From Kaistella palustris DSM 21579 (GTDB taxonomy: Bacteria; Bacteroidota; Bacteroidia; Flavobacteriales; Weeksellaceae): DNA of 64,000 nucleotides. This document shows positions 32,574 through 41,520 of this stretch, one piece after another. Every line of letters starts with the position of its first letter. Position 1 is the first letter of the stretch. The notes beneath the pieces are model-generated. The model searched no databases and was not told the DNA's origin. It saw only the letters and a list, made by a program, of their open reading frames with translations. A program made the translations under genes and the position numbers. The DNA lies in the NCBI RefSeq assembly GCF_000422265.1, contig NZ_AULL01000017.1, positions 124,001 to 188,000 on the forward strand. Reading direction: 5' to 3'.

Positions 32574-33449
32574 CTAAATAAATTTTTCTAAAATAAAGTA
32601 CAAATATACGACAGGCGCACAGATAATAAAACTGTCGAGTCGGTCTAATATTCCACCATGGCCGGGAATAACATTTCCGGAATCCTTCACGCCAAAGTTT
32701 CTTTTGAGCTGGCTTTCTACCAGATCGCCGAAAGGCGCAAACACCGAGACCAATAAGCCGACCATGATCCAGTTTCCACGCAGATCCGGAAAATATTTTT
32801 CGATAAAAAAACCTACGACCAATGTTAGAATGACACCTCCCGCAAAACCTTCCCAGGTTTTTTTTGGCGAGATCGTAGGCGCCATTTTATGTTTCCCGAA
32901 AAACTTACCGGTGAAAAAAGCAAAACTGTCGCTGCTCCATATCAGAACAAAAAGAAAGAAAACCTCCAAAGTAAAAGTATTTTCTACTGTAGAAAATTTC
33001 GGCAAACCCAACGCAAAACCGAACGGCAGAGCCGTATATATCACCGTGAAGATGAGTTTGCCGTTGTCGAAATAAAGTTCTTTTGAAAACCGGAATAGCG
33101 TGACCACCGCAATCACAATGAGTGAAAGGGCGAGAATTTCTGAAAGATTAAAGTCAAAATAAAAACCGTGGTTAAAGTATCTTTTAGAAAAACGGTAGAA
33201 AACGAGAACTATTAAAGGAAATACCACATATTTCTCCCAGCTTTTCGGATCGAACTTCATCATCCTGGTGCATTCCCAGGCGCCCATAAACAGAAAAAAA
33301 GTGATCATCCCGTAAAACAGCTGATTTTGCATCACCAATCCCGGGAAAACGGAATTGAGAAATTGGGAACCCAGTGGTGTAGTACACAGAATTACGACAA
33401 TTCCATAAAGCGCACCTCCGAAAATACGCTGAACTAAATTTTTATCCAA
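32574..33449 (-). CDS. cdsA: Phosphatidate cytidylyltransferase
   Basis: A 291-residue membrane enzyme forming CDP-diacylglycerol. About eight hydrophobic segments, and the C-terminal family signature SPKKTWEGFAGG plus SVFAPFGDLVESQLKRNFGVKDSGNVIPGHGGILDRLDS, where the Asp residues bind Mg2+. The start codon is TTG at 33449; no ATG occurs in frame upstream before a stop. It is followed at six bases by psd and preceded at 46 bases by a LUD-domain gene on the same strand. Confidence 0.95.
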   Translation of the reverse strand: MDKNLVQRIFGGALYGIVVILCTTPLGSQFLNSVFPGLVMQNQLFYGMITFFLFMGAWECTRMMKFDPKSWEKYVVFPLIVLVFYRFSKRYFNHGFYFDFNLSEILALSLIVIAVVTLFRFSKELYFDNGKLIFTVIYTALPFGFALGLPKFSTVENTFTLEVFFLFVLIWSSDSFAFFTGKFFGKHKMAPTISPKKTWEGFAGGVILTLVVGFFIEKYFPDLRGNWIMVGLLVSVFAPFGDLVESQLKRNFGVKDSGNVIPGHGGILDRLDSFIICAPVVYLYFILEKFI

Positions 33450-33495
33450 GTTTTTTGTGATTAGAAGTTAGGGATCAGACTCGCAGAAAAATCAA

Positions 33496-34077
33496 TTAAT
33501 CCTCGAGCAAAAGTAAGAAAAGTTTTGTGTTGTCTTTGTTGGGCGTATCTAATTTAGAATTGCTCCCGCTGATGGAAGTCAGATTGCGGATATTGCCGTT
33601 GCGTTTGATCTTGCTCATGGCATCATTCAGATTAGTAACGATCTGGGAAACATTAGCCATGATGATGATTTTTTGCGGCAGCCGCGAAGAGTGGTAATGC
33701 AGAATATTGTTGTATGACAGCATAATTCTGCCATCGTAGGCGATCAGATATTCGCAGGTGATGAATGCGCAGTCGTTGAAGAGTTCCAGTTCCTTTGTGT
33801 AGGGAACTTTTACCACATCCAGGAAGTTTTTTAAATCGGCATCCCAGCAGAAAACAGATTTTATATCCTCAATTTTGAAAATATGATTAAGTGTCTGCAA
33901 AGCTTCGGCTTCGTCGGCGCAATAGTTAAAAAATCCGCCGGAATGCGTGAAAAGCTGTGCAAACTTATAATCCAGATCGGCATTCTTCAGTTGGTCACCG
34001 AGTTTTACCAGATCCTGGCCTTCATCCTCTTCAGGCTGATTTAAGATTTTTCCGACAAGTTTTTTGAATAGACTCAA
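33496..34077 (-). CDS. LUD-domain protein (LutC/YkgG-like)
   Basis: A 193-residue cytoplasmic protein. The C-terminal half (FITCEYLIAYDGRIMLSYN, KIIIMANVSQIVTNLNDAM and NTKLFLLLLED) matches the LUD domain shared with lactate-utilisation LutC. The N-terminal part (FKKLVGKILNQPEEDEGQD) is helical and charged. Genuine lutA and lutB genes are absent, and the setting next to cdsA-psd suggests a different, unassigned role typical of this Bacteroidota cluster. The start is TTG at 34077; no ATG is available in frame. A -7-like TACTTTTG (minus strand, 34105-34112) lies 27 bases upstream. Confidence 0.75.
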   Translation of the reverse strand: MSLFKKLVGKILNQPEEDEGQDLVKLGDQLKNADLDYKFAQLFTHSGGFFNYCADEAEALQTLNHIFKIEDIKSVFCWDADLKNFLDVVKVPYTKELELFNDCAFITCEYLIAYDGRIMLSYNNILHYHSSRLPQKIIIMANVSQIVTNLNDAMSKIKRNGNIRNLTSISGSNSKLDTPNKDNTKLFLLLLED

Positions 34078-34104
34078 TTGCTTTGGGTTATGCGATTACT
34101 CTTA

Positions 34105-34112
34105 CAAAAGTA
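34105..34112 (-). promoter_or_regulatory. Promoter -7 element of the LUD-cdsA-psd operon
   Basis: Minus-strand TACTTTTG lies between the ftsH terminator and the TTG start of the LUD gene, which supports a separate transcript. No clear upstream TTG at the expected distance. Confidence 0.45.
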
Positions 34113-34142
34113 GAAAATAATTATGTATATAATGGATTTAAT

Positions 34143-34185
34143 AAAAAAATCCTGATAATTTGCATAAAAATTAAATTATCAGGAT
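34143..34185 (-). terminator. Rho-independent terminator of rsfS-ftsH
   Basis: ATCCTGATAATTT (34149-34161) and its exact complement (34173-34185) form a 13-bp stem; on the minus strand seven Ts follow. It begins seven bases after the ftsH stop codon. Confidence 0.85.
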
Positions 34186-34191
34186 GTTTTT

Positions 34192-36186
34192 TTAGAGTTG
34201 GGTGTTAGACTCCGGCGCGATAATATCTTCTGGATTTTCAGGAGTTTCTGCATGCGTGTTGGAGACCGGATGTTCCGTGAGTTCAGGATCCCAGGCTCTT
34301 ACACCGAAAACTTCTTCCAGATCCTCGCGGAAGATAACTTCTTTCTCCAGCAGTTTCGTTGCCAGTGCGTCGAGTTTGTCTTTATTGGTCGAGAGAATAT
34401 GCAAGGCGCGTTGATATTGCGCTTCGATTATTTTTGAAATCTCCTCGTCGATCATTTTCGCAGTTTGATCAGAATAGGGTTTTCCAAAACTGTATTCTGA
34501 CTGGCCGGAACTGTCGTAATAAGATATGTTCCCGATTTTGTCATTAAGACCGTAAATGGTTACCATGGCCTGAGCCTGCTTGGTCACCCTTTCGAGATCC
34601 GAAAGCGCGCCCGTGGATATATTTCCAAAGATGGTTTGCTCAGCCGCTCTTCCGCCCAGGGTTGCACAAATTTCATCATACATCTGTTCGGTGGTAGTGA
34701 GCTGTCTTTCTTCAGGAAGATACCATGCTGCACCCAAGGAGCGGCCTCTCGGTACAATGGTCACTTTAAGCAAAGGCGCTGCATGTTCTACCAGCCAGCT
34801 GATCGTAGCGTGACCTGCTTCATGGTAAGCAACTCTTCTTTTTTCTGAAGGTTTAATGGCTTTGTTTTTCTTTTCGAGACCGCCAATGATCCGGTCAACC
34901 GCGTCAAGAAAATCCTGTTTTTCCACAGCTTCATGGCTGTTTCTTGCAGCAATCAGCGCAGCTTCGTTACAGACATTCGCAATATCGGCACCGCTGAAAC
35001 CCGGCGTCTGTTTCGCCAGGAACTCCCTGTCGATATTGTCTGCCAGTTTTATTTTCGCAAGATGAACATCAAATATTTCTTTTCTTTCGTGGAGTTCCGG
35101 CAGGTCGACATAAATTGAGCGGTCAAAACGCCCGGCGCGCATCAAAGCTTTATCGAGGATATCTGCTCTGTTTGTCGCTGCCAGAATGATGACATTGGTA
35201 TCGGTACCGAAACCGTCCATTTCTGTTAACAGTTGGTTCAATGTATTTTCCCTTTCATCATTACCGCCGGTAAAATTTCCTTTACCACGCGCTCTACCGA
35301 TTGCATCGATCTCATCAATAAAAATTATCGCGGGAGATTTCAGCTTTGCCTGGGCGAAAAGATCCCGCACTCTGGAGGCTCCCACACCTACAAACATCTC
35401 TACGAAGTCTGAGCCGGATAGTGAGAAGAAAGGAACTTTAGCTTCGCCGGCAACGGCTTTGGCCAAAAGTGTTTTCCCTGTTCCCGGAGGTCCTACGAGC
35501 AGGACTCCTTTGGGGATTTTACCGCCGAGTTTGGTGTATTTATCTGAATTTTTCAGGAAATCTACTACTTCCTGCACTTCTTCTTTGGCACCTTCCAGGC
35601 CGGCAACATCTTTGAAGGTAACCTGCACTTTTTCTTTTTCGTCGAAGAGTTTTGCGCGTGATTTACCGATGGAAAAGATCTGGCCGCCGGGACCACCGCC
35701 GCCGCCGCCCATCATCTTGCGGAAAATCACGAAATAGAAGAGCGCCATAATTCCGATCCAGAAAAGCGCGGTAAACAGCAGTTCCGTCATTGGGTTTTTG
35801 CCCACGCCGTAATCTTTTTTAGTGGCTATAGCCGGGTTCTCCTGTTTGATCTTGTCGAACTTTTCCAGGAAAAGCTGCAGATCGCCGAAGCTTAAGTTAT
35901 AATCGGGCTGTGGCTTAAAATTAAACGAATCGAAGGGACCTTTTTCTTTTGGCTTCTGTTTCGCAGCCATTTCATCTTTTGCTGCTTTAGTTAAGAAAAC
36001 ATCAGCCTTTTCGGTGTCTTTATATATAAGAACGTTCTGTACTTTCCCCTGCTGCATGAGTTCATAGAAGCCCTCTTCATCCAGCGTGTTGGTGTCGCCA
36101 CTGCCACTCATATTCGAGAAGAAGAACAGGAAAACCACCACGATCATGATTGGGAAAAACCAGTTAAAACCTTTATTGTTATTCAT
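34192..36186 (-). CDS. ftsH: ATP-dependent zinc metalloprotease FtsH
   Basis: A 664-residue inner-membrane AAA protease that degrades misfolded membrane proteins and regulatory proteins. Membrane segments at about 9-25 and 134-156 flank a periplasmic region; a Gly-rich linker follows. Walker A GPPGTGKT is at 232-239, Walker B IIFIDEID near 287-294, the second region of homology [20 protein letters not shown] near 337-356, and the zinc site HEAGH at 455-459. The C-terminus ([18 protein letters not shown]) is acidic and disordered. rsfS lies 51 bases upstream on the same strand. Confidence 0.98.
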   Translation of the reverse strand: MNNNKGFNWFFPIMIVVVFLFFFSNMSGSGDTNTLDEEGFYELMQQGKVQNVLIYKDTEKADVFLTKAAKDEMAAKQKPKEKGPFDSFNFKPQPDYNLSFGDLQLFLEKFDKIKQENPAIATKKDYGVGKNPMTELLFTALFWIGIMALFYFVIFRKMMGGGGGGPGGQIFSIGKSRAKLFDEKEKVQVTFKDVAGLEGAKEEVQEVVDFLKNSDKYTKLGGKIPKGVLLVGPPGTGKTLLAKAVAGEAKVPFFSLSGSDFVEMFVGVGASRVRDLFAQAKLKSPAIIFIDEIDAIGRARGKGNFTGGNDERENTLNQLLTEMDGFGTDTNVIILAATNRADILDKALMRAGRFDRSIYVDLPELHERKEIFDVHLAKIKLADNIDREFLAKQTPGFSGADIANVCNEAALIAARNSHEAVEKQDFLDAVDRIIGGLEKKNKAIKPSEKRRVAYHEAGHATISWLVEHAAPLLKVTIVPRGRSLGAAWYLPEERQLTTTEQMYDEICATLGGRAAEQTIFGNISTGALSDLERVTKQAQAMVTIYGLNDKIGNISYYDSSGQSEYSFGKPYSDQTAKMIDEEISKIIEAQYQRALHILSTNKDKLDALATKLLEKEVIFREDLEEVFGVRAWDPELTEHPVSNTHAETPENPEDIIAPESNTQL

Positions 36187-36237
36187 TATTATTATTTATA
36201 AAAATTTTGACGAAAAACTTTTCCCGTCAAATTTATG

Positions 36238-36606
36238 TCAGTTTAAATTTTCTATTTTGGTGATTTTGGCATCGCCCCAAAGTTCTTCGATTTCGTAGAA
36301 TCCGCGGGTTTCTTTTTGGAAAACGTGAACCACGACAGATACGTAATCCAAAAGCACCCAAAGGTTATTTTCATTCCCTTCTACATGCCACGGACGATCC
36401 TGTAATTCGTTCCGGACTTTTTTCTGGATGTTCCCGGAAATTGCGGAAACCTGTGTATTTGAATTTCCACTGCAGATGATAAACGTTTCTGCGACGGAAT
36501 TTTCGATGGTTGACAAATCAAAAATAAGTATATCTTCCCCTTTAGTATCTTGTATCGCTTCTACGATCTTATCGATAAGTAACTGCTTTTCTGTAGTTTT
36601 ATTCAT
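36238..36606 (-). CDS. rsfS: Ribosome silencing factor RsfS
   Basis: A 122-residue member of the RsfS/Iojap family, which binds ribosomal protein L14 and blocks subunit joining during starvation. Key segments: DKIVEAIQDTKGEDILIFDLS, FIICSGNSNTQVSAISGNI, WHVEGNENNLWVLLDYVSVVVHVFQKETRGFYEIEELWGDAK in pieces that match the family. It precedes ftsH, a conserved Bacteroidota arrangement, and diverges from birA. Confidence 0.95.
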   Translation of the reverse strand: MNKTTEKQLLIDKIVEAIQDTKGEDILIFDLSTIENSVAETFIICSGNSNTQVSAISGNIQKKVRNELQDRPWHVEGNENNLWVLLDYVSVVVHVFQKETRGFYEIEELWGDAKITKIENLN

Positions 36607-36626
36607 TAAAATTTTTGTATAATCTG

Positions 36627-36634
36627 CAAATTTA
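36627..36634 (-). promoter_or_regulatory. Promoter -7 element of rsfS-ftsH
   Basis: Minus-strand TAAATTTG lies 20 bases before the rsfS ATG; a TTG occurs 24 bases further upstream, one base longer than the usual spacer range. Confidence 0.5.
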
Positions 36635-36694
36635 TTGTTTTTTTATTTAATTTATTCCCAATTTAGCGCACACAAGTCTTAAAGTTTGCCTAAA

Positions 36695-37411
36695 ATGTTC
36701 CCACTTATTTATCTGAAAGAATGCACCTCCACAAATGACGAGATCCTGCATTTTCTCTCAGCTTCCGAATCTGAATTTTGTGCCGTATACACCTTTAACC
36801 AAAAAAAAGGAAAGGGACAGTACGGTAATTCCTGGCAGTCTCCGGAAGGTTTAAATCTTGCTTTCACCTTTGCAGTGCGTTCAGAGGTCATTAAATTACC
36901 ATCTCATTTATTCAATTTTCATACCGCTGCCGCAGTGGCTGATTTTCTTGACAGAATGACCCAACAACGCTGCGAGATCAAGTGGCCAAACGATCTCATT
37001 CTGAAAGGAAAAAAAATCGCAGGTCTTCTTCTTGAGAAAAAAAATGTAGGCGGATTTTCTTACTTTATTGTAGGAATTGGAATTAATATCCTGCAAAATG
37101 ATTTCAAAGACCTGCCTAAAGGCGGTTCATTATTGACTCAGACAGGTGTCCGGTTTGAACCGGAGGATATAGCGCGCCGGCTGCATTCTTACTTGCAGGG
37201 ATTTATTCTAAAGGAAATTTCGGGCTCCGAAGTTTTAAAAAACCTCAATAACCATCTTTTCCGCAAGGATGTGATTTCAGTTTTTGAAATTAGTGATGTG
37301 CGACAAAATGGCATTATAAAAAAGGTAGATGCCGAAGGTTTCCTCTGGGTGGATTTGGAAAACGATGGTCTGCAGAAATTTTATCACAAAGAAATTGAAC
37401 TTCTTTACTGA
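36695..37411 (+). CDS. birA: Biotin--[acetyl-CoA-carboxylase] ligase
   Basis: A 238-residue biotin protein ligase that adenylates biotin and transfers it to the carboxylase carrier protein. The ligand loop is KKGKGQYGNSW (normally GRGRxGRxW), followed by SPEGLNLAFTFAV, IKWPNDLILKGKKIAGLLLE and FIVGIGINI. The N-terminal DNA-binding domain of E. coli BirA is absent, so this is a pure ligase (group I). ATG 36695 is preferred over the TTG at 36686. It overlaps the convergent lptG-like gene by seven bases. Confidence 0.95.
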   Translation: MFPLIYLKECTSTNDEILHFLSASESEFCAVYTFNQKKGKGQYGNSWQSPEGLNLAFTFAVRSEVIKLPSHLFNFHTAAAVADFLDRMTQQRCEIKWPNDLILKGKKIAGLLLEKKNVGGFSYFIVGIGINILQNDFKDLPKGGSLLTQTGVRFEPEDIARRLHSYLQGFILKEISGSEVLKNLNNHLFRKDVISVFEISDVRQNGIIKKVDAEGFLWVDLENDGLQKFYHKEIELLY

Positions 37412-38499
37412 TTGGCTCTTTTAAAATAAAGGTAAAATGCGACCGGGCCGAAAATAAGGTTTGGCAGCCACATGGCGAAAAGCGGACTGAGCGTTTTGTT
37501 CGCAGAAACCACTTTTAAAACTTCAAAGGAAAAAACGAAAACGAACGCCAGTGCAATACCCAACGCCAGATTTAAACCCAAACCACCGCGTTTTTTTTGT
37601 GATGACAGCGAAAGTCCCAGGAAGGTGAGGATGATCACCGAAACCGGCATTGAGGTGCGCTGATGCAGTTCATTCAGATAATTGTTAAGGTCGGCATTTC
37701 CCTTTTCCTTTTCCTGATTGATGAAGTTAATGAGATCTGGTGTGGTTTTGTTTTGACCCAGCAACACATCGGGAAACAGCTCTTCGGGCGGGTGACCGAA
37801 ACGCTTGTTCATGATACTGCCGTTGGTGAGTTTCTCGGTATCATTTTTATTGATGGTTTTTTCCAGATAATTGTTCAGCACAAACTGCTGTTTTTCTTTT
37901 TCCCAGTAAAAATCGGTGGCGTTGATCTGGTGCAGAAGTTTGCGCTTGTCATCATATTTCTGATAGATAAAGCCCGAACCGCGTTTGTCTTTTTTATTGT
38001 AACTTTTAATGAATATATACTCGGTTTTCGAAAGTTGTGTGGAAACTTCGGAATTGCCAGTGAACTCTTCACGGTTTACTGCGCTGTACGTATAAGGTTC
38101 GAGCTCGTTTTTCTTGATATTCGCCAGCGGCAGAACATAGTGATTTAACAGAAGCGCGATGACTGCGATAAACGTTGAAGTAATAAGGTAAGGTCTTGCA
38201 AACCGGTGAAAGCTCGCGCCCGAACTGATGATGGCCACGATCTCTGTATTATTGGCAATTCTCGAGGTGAAAAAGATAACCGAAATAAAAACCAGGATGG
38301 ACATGAAGGTAATGACCAGGTTGATGATCCAGTAAGGGTAGAAATTAACCAGGAATTCGCTCACTGTAAATCCGTTCGACTCAATTCGGGGAGCTTTTGC
38401 CTGAACATCGATCACGAGTACAATAATAGTTAACAGCCCAAGCATAAACCCGAAAGTCCCGAGGTATTTTTTGATGATGTATAAATCTATTATTTTCAT
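37405..38499 (-). CDS. LptF/LptG family permease
   Basis: A 364-residue YjgP/YjgQ protein, part of the ABC complex that extracts LPS from the inner membrane. Six hydrophobic segments: three at the N-terminus (about 9-30, 48-75, 98-120), a beta-jellyroll periplasmic domain of about 150 residues, then three at the C-terminus (about 283-300, 308-328, 335-355). The N-terminus MKIIDLYIIKKYLGTFGFML is typical of Bacteroidota LptG. It follows tgt at 15 bases. Whether it plays the LptF or LptG role cannot be decided here. Confidence 0.9.
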   Translation of the reverse strand: MKIIDLYIIKKYLGTFGFMLGLLTIIVLVIDVQAKAPRIESNGFTVSEFLVNFYPYWIINLVITFMSILVFISVIFFTSRIANNTEIVAIISSGASFHRFARPYLITSTFIAVIALLLNHYVLPLANIKKNELEPYTYSAVNREEFTGNSEVSTQLSKTEYIFIKSYNKKDKRGSGFIYQKYDDKRKLLHQINATDFYWEKEKQQFVLNNYLEKTINKNDTEKLTNGSIMNKRFGHPPEELFPDVLLGQNKTTPDLINFINQEKEKGNADLNNYLNELHQRTSMPVSVIILTFLGLSLSSQKKRGGLGLNLALGIALAFVFVFSFEVLKVVSANKTLSPLFAMWLPNLIFGPVAFYLYFKRANQ

Positions 38500-38514
38500 T
38501 TAGACGTCTTTGGT

Positions 38515-39648
38515 TTACAGTCTTTGTTTCAGCACAGGAATAACCGAATCTTTCCATTCGTAAAAATCACCGGCTTCAATATGCATTCTCGCCACGCGCA
38601 CCAGTTCCAGATAAAACGCCAGGTTATGAACAGAGGCGATCTGCTTGGAGAGGTATTCTTTAGCCACGAACAAATGGCGCACATACGCTTTGGAATAGGC
38701 TGAATCTACAAAGCTTGTTCCCAATTCATCCAAAGGAGAAAAATCGTTTTTCCACTTTTCGTTTTTCATGTTCATCACGCCGTTCCAGGTAAAAAGCATG
38801 GCATTTCTTGCATTTCTGGTCGGCAACACACAATCCATCATGTCGATTCCCAGACCTATACTTTCCAGGATATTCCACGGAGTTCCTACGCCCATTAAAT
38901 AGCGGGGTTTATCCAGCGGCAGAATATCAGTTACAATGTCTGTGATTCTGTACATTTCTTCTTCGGGTTCACCTACAGAAAGTCCACCAATTGCGTTTCC
39001 GTCGGCACCCTGCTCAGAAATAAATTCCGCAGAAATTTTCCGCAGGTCGGAATAAGTAGAACCCTGAACAATAGGAAAGAGGTGTTGGCGGTGACCGTAG
39101 ATCTCCGCGTTTTCGTTTGTCCATTTAATGCATCTTTTTAACCAGCGGTGCGTCATTTCCATCGAGTCTTTGGCCAGATTATATTCACATGGATAAGGCG
39201 TGCATTCATCAAAAGCCATAAAAATATCTGCACCGATCTGCCGCTGTATTTCCATGGATCTTTCAGGCGAGATAAAGTGTGTGCTTCCGTCGATGTGGGA
39301 TTTGAATTTCACCCCTTCTTCATTCAGCTTTCTGGATTTTGATAAAGAAAAGACCTGATAACCGCCCGAATCTGTGAGGATAGGCAGGTCCCAGTTCATG
39401 AATTTATGTAAACCGCCCGCAGCCTGCATGATATCCATTGTAGGCCGAAGATTTAAATGATAGGTATTTCCTAAAATGATCTGAGCTTTAATGTCATCTT
39501 TCAGTTCGCGCTGGTGTACCGTTTTTACCGAAGCTACCGTACCCACGGGCATGAAGATCGGTGTTTGTATAGTTCCGTGGTCTGTAGTGATGATTCCGGT
39601 TCGTGCTTTACCGGTTGATTTTGAGTTGATTTCGAAAAATGGAGACAT
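38515..39648 (-). CDS. tgt: tRNA-guanine (queuine) transglycosylase
   Basis: A 377-residue enzyme that swaps G34 for preQ1 in GUN-anticodon tRNAs. Features: ATVASVKTV-type start, LGNTYHLNLRP, LTDSGGYQVFSLS (catalytic Asp), GNAIGGLSVGEP, PRYLMGVGTPWNILE, GIDMMDCVLPTRNARNA (nucleophile Asp). The zinc ligands usual in bacterial Tgt (CxCxxC) are not evident near the C-terminus, which instead reads AYSKAYVRHLF with no Cys cluster; the corresponding region retains the fold. ATG 39648 replaces the earlier TTG at 39663. Part of a four-gene minus-strand operon. Confidence 0.95.
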   Translation of the reverse strand: MSPFFEINSKSTGKARTGIITTDHGTIQTPIFMPVGTVASVKTVHQRELKDDIKAQIILGNTYHLNLRPTMDIMQAAGGLHKFMNWDLPILTDSGGYQVFSLSKSRKLNEEGVKFKSHIDGSTHFISPERSMEIQRQIGADIFMAFDECTPYPCEYNLAKDSMEMTHRWLKRCIKWTNENAEIYGHRQHLFPIVQGSTYSDLRKISAEFISEQGADGNAIGGLSVGEPEEEMYRITDIVTDILPLDKPRYLMGVGTPWNILESIGLGIDMMDCVLPTRNARNAMLFTWNGVMNMKNEKWKNDFSPLDELGTSFVDSAYSKAYVRHLFVAKEYLSKQIASVHNLAFYLELVRVARMHIEAGDFYEWKDSVIPVLKQRL

Positions 39649-39652
39649 AATT

Positions 39653-40018
39653 TTATCGTGCAAACGTGGGTACGTTCTGGTTTTCTTTAAGTTTTTTCTC
39701 GATGTATGCTTTGGCTGCAGGATCTTTATCTAAAATAATCTTCTGCGCGTCAGTAAGAATCGCATCTAGCTCGCCGGATGCGGTATAATATTTATAACTT
39801 TCTGTAAAATCCGTTGGACTTACTTTTTTCTGTTTCAGGACTGTTCGTGTGGCGTTTTCAATATTCGTATTGGGAATGTAATTATTGATCTGGTCGTTCA
39901 GGGCAAACTGCGCAACAAGTTCGGACATGGTTTTTTTCGGAACCAGATTTTTCGGTGGATCAATCAGTTCCGTGCAGCTCATTAATAATGAAAGAATAAG
40001 AAACAAATACTTTTTCAT
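39653..40018 (-). CDS. DUF4296 family lipoprotein
   Basis: A 121-residue protein with a lipobox (LSLLMSC, Cys near residue 15) followed by the conserved IDPPKNLVPKKTMSELVAQFAL segment and a helical C-terminal part (YYTASGELDAILTDAQKIIL). Family members in Bacteroidota are short exported helical proteins of unknown function. ATG 40018 gives an intact signal and overlaps the stop of the upstream glycosyltransferase gene by four bases (ATGA), so the two are coupled. It ends four bases before tgt. Confidence 0.85.
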   Translation of the reverse strand: MKKYLFLILSLLMSCTELIDPPKNLVPKKTMSELVAQFALNDQINNYIPNTNIENATRTVLKQKKVSPTDFTESYKYYTASGELDAILTDAQKIILDKDPAAKAYIEKKLKENQNVPTFAR

Positions 40019-40731
40019 AGTTTGCCAAGCAGTGATTTCCATTTCAAATTTAAAACACCGAAAACGGCTTCGTGTATGATGCCGCCATTCATCTTACTTT
40101 CGCCAAGTTCGCGGTTTGTGAAAACAATAGGAACTTCTACAATCTTAAAACCTTTCCTGAAAGCGCGGAATTTCATTTCGATCTGAAATCCGTAGCCTTT
40201 CAGTTTTATATTGTCGAGGCCAATCTCTTCGAGCACTTTTCTTTTGAAGCAGACAAATCCCGCCGTTGTGTCGTGAATGGGAATTCCCAGGATCGCGCGC
40301 ACATAGCGTGAGGCGAAATAGGAAAGTAAAACTCTGCCCATCGGCCAGTTCACCACATTCACGCCTTTGGAGTAGCGCGAACCGATCGCCATATCTGCAT
40401 TTTGGCAGGCTTCATAGAGTTTGTTCAGATCTTTTGGATTGTGAGAAAAATCCGCATCCATCTCAAATATATAACCGTAATTCTGGTTTAATGCCCATTT
40501 AAAACCGTGTATATATGCCTGTCCCAAACCGTCTTTCACTTTGCGGATGTTCAGGAACAAACGCTGTGGGTAGAAATTCTGGAGGTTTTTTACAATTTCT
40601 GAAGTGCCGTCCGGCGAAGAATCATCGACAATAAGGATGTCGAAATCCTGGTCCAAAGAAAATACGGTGGAAATAATATTTGCAATATTTTCTTTTTCGT
40701 TATACGTTGGTATGATGACGAGTTTCTTCAT
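40015..40731 (-). CDS. Polyprenol-phosphate glycosyltransferase, GT2 family (DPM1-like)
   Basis: A 238-residue GT-A fold enzyme. The N-terminus MKKLVIIPTYNEKENIANII, DILIVDDSSPDGTSEIV, the DXD-type FEMDADFSHNP and GSRYSKGVNVVNWP match bacterial and eukaryotic dolichol-phosphate mannosyltransferases. It would load a sugar onto polyprenyl phosphate at the inner face of the membrane. There is no C-terminal membrane domain. ATG 40731 is preferred over the earlier start at 40767. First gene of the GT-DUF4296-tgt-lptG operon, with a -7 element upstream. Confidence 0.9.
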   Translation of the reverse strand: MKKLVIIPTYNEKENIANIISTVFSLDQDFDILIVDDSSPDGTSEIVKNLQNFYPQRLFLNIRKVKDGLGQAYIHGFKWALNQNYGYIFEMDADFSHNPKDLNKLYEACQNADMAIGSRYSKGVNVVNWPMGRVLLSYFASRYVRAILGIPIHDTTAGFVCFKRKVLEEIGLDNIKLKGYGFQIEMKFRAFRKGFKIVEVPIVFTNRELGESKMNGGIIHEAVFGVLNLKWKSLLGKL

Positions 40732-40747
40732 CTGTGAAATTAAGTGG

Positions 40748-40755
40748 CAAAGATA
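40748..40755 (-). promoter_or_regulatory. Promoter -7 element of the GT-DUF4296-tgt-lptG operon
   Basis: Minus-strand TATCTTTG, matching TAnnTTTG, 16 bases before the ATG at 40731. No convincing upstream TTG. Confidence 0.45.
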
Positions 40756-40846
40756 AACTTTTCCCACATTAATCAGACTTCATAATAAAGCTGCGAAGTG
40801 CGATGCTGCCAATTATTTACGATATCGCAAATCATATTACAATTTT

Positions 40847-41515
40847 ATGCGTATTTTTGCAAAAAATATCAATTTGGTAAGAATCACACAGCAAAATGAT
40901 TGGGTAATTTATATTATTACCGGCTGCATTTTCCTTTACATTTTTATGTTGGTTTCGCTGCAGCGCGATTCTTCTTTCCGGGAGTTTCTGATGCAGAAGT
41001 TTCCTGATTCCACCAATAACTTCCTGAGCTGGCTTATCATTGGGCTGGTTTTTACGCTTGTTTTCTCCACCTTTGTTTCGCAGTCTGTCCCTTTGGTTCC
41101 CAGGCAAATAACCGATGTACAGCTTTTCGGTTATCAGCTGAATAAGTTTGGTTTTTCTTTTCTGGCAGTTGCCGCGTTTTATCTTCTTAAAAATGCGCTG
41201 ACTTATTTGTTTTTCGCCGGAACCGGTGCCTTGAAAAAGTGGGAAAAATTTTACTTTTCAGCCTCTAAACTCTACTTTGTTTTTTCAGTTGTTTTAATGG
41301 CTTTATGTATATTTAAATACTTCTATAATTTCTCTGCCACCGAAATGTTCGGTTATTATCTCGCAGGTATTTCGGCGGTATTTTTATTCAAGTTAATCTT
41401 CTATATTTTGCATCCTGCCGACATTTTGCCGCCAAAATGGTATTATAAAATTTTGTATATTTGCACCCTCCAAATAGTACCTGTACTGGTACTGTGGAGA
41501 CTATTGTTTTTCTAA
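40847..41515 (+). CDS. DUF4271 family membrane protein
   Basis: A 222-residue polytopic protein with about six hydrophobic segments (near 19-40, 62-82, 100-122, 140-165, 170-190, 200-222) and the family-typical YILHPADILPPKWYYKILYICTLQ-type ending with LVLWRLLFF. Found across Flavobacteriia next to hemD; function unknown. The first ATG (40847) lies partly upstream of a -7-like TATTTTTG at 40852-40859. If that is the real promoter, translation would start at the TTG at 40874 and give a 213-residue protein; if not, 40847 stands. Confidence 0.82.
   Translation: MRIFAKNINLVRITQQNDWVIYIITGCIFLYIFMLVSLQRDSSFREFLMQKFPDSTNNFLSWLIIGLVFTLVFSTFVSQSVPLVPRQITDVQLFGYQLNKFGFSFLAVAAFYLLKNALTYLFFAGTGALKKWEKFYFSASKLYFVFSVVLMALCIFKYFYNFSATEMFGYYLAGISAVFLFKLIFYILHPADILPPKWYYKILYICTLQIVPVLVLWRLLFF
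41456..41463 (+). promoter_or_regulatory. Possible hemD promoter -7 element
   Basis: TATATTTG matches TAnnTTTG inside the last codons of the DUF4271 gene, 57 bases before the hemD ATG. The nearest TTTG upstream is 27 bases away, outside the usual spacing. Confidence 0.35.
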
Positions 41516-41520
41516 AAATA

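Noticed and set aside
35186-35737. 183-residue plus-strand open frame antisense to ftsH
   Set aside because: It is Ser/Pro/Lys-rich, as expected from the reverse of an AAA ATPase gene, with no family match.
37663-38148. 161-residue plus-strand open frame
   Set aside because: Antisense to the LptF/G-like gene and apparently hydrophobic only because the other strand encodes a membrane protein.
38515-39648. Idea that tgt is broken because no CxCxxC zinc cluster was seen near its end
   Set aside because: All catalytic motifs are intact and the length is normal; some bacterial Tgt proteins lack an obvious cluster, so this is not evidence of damage.
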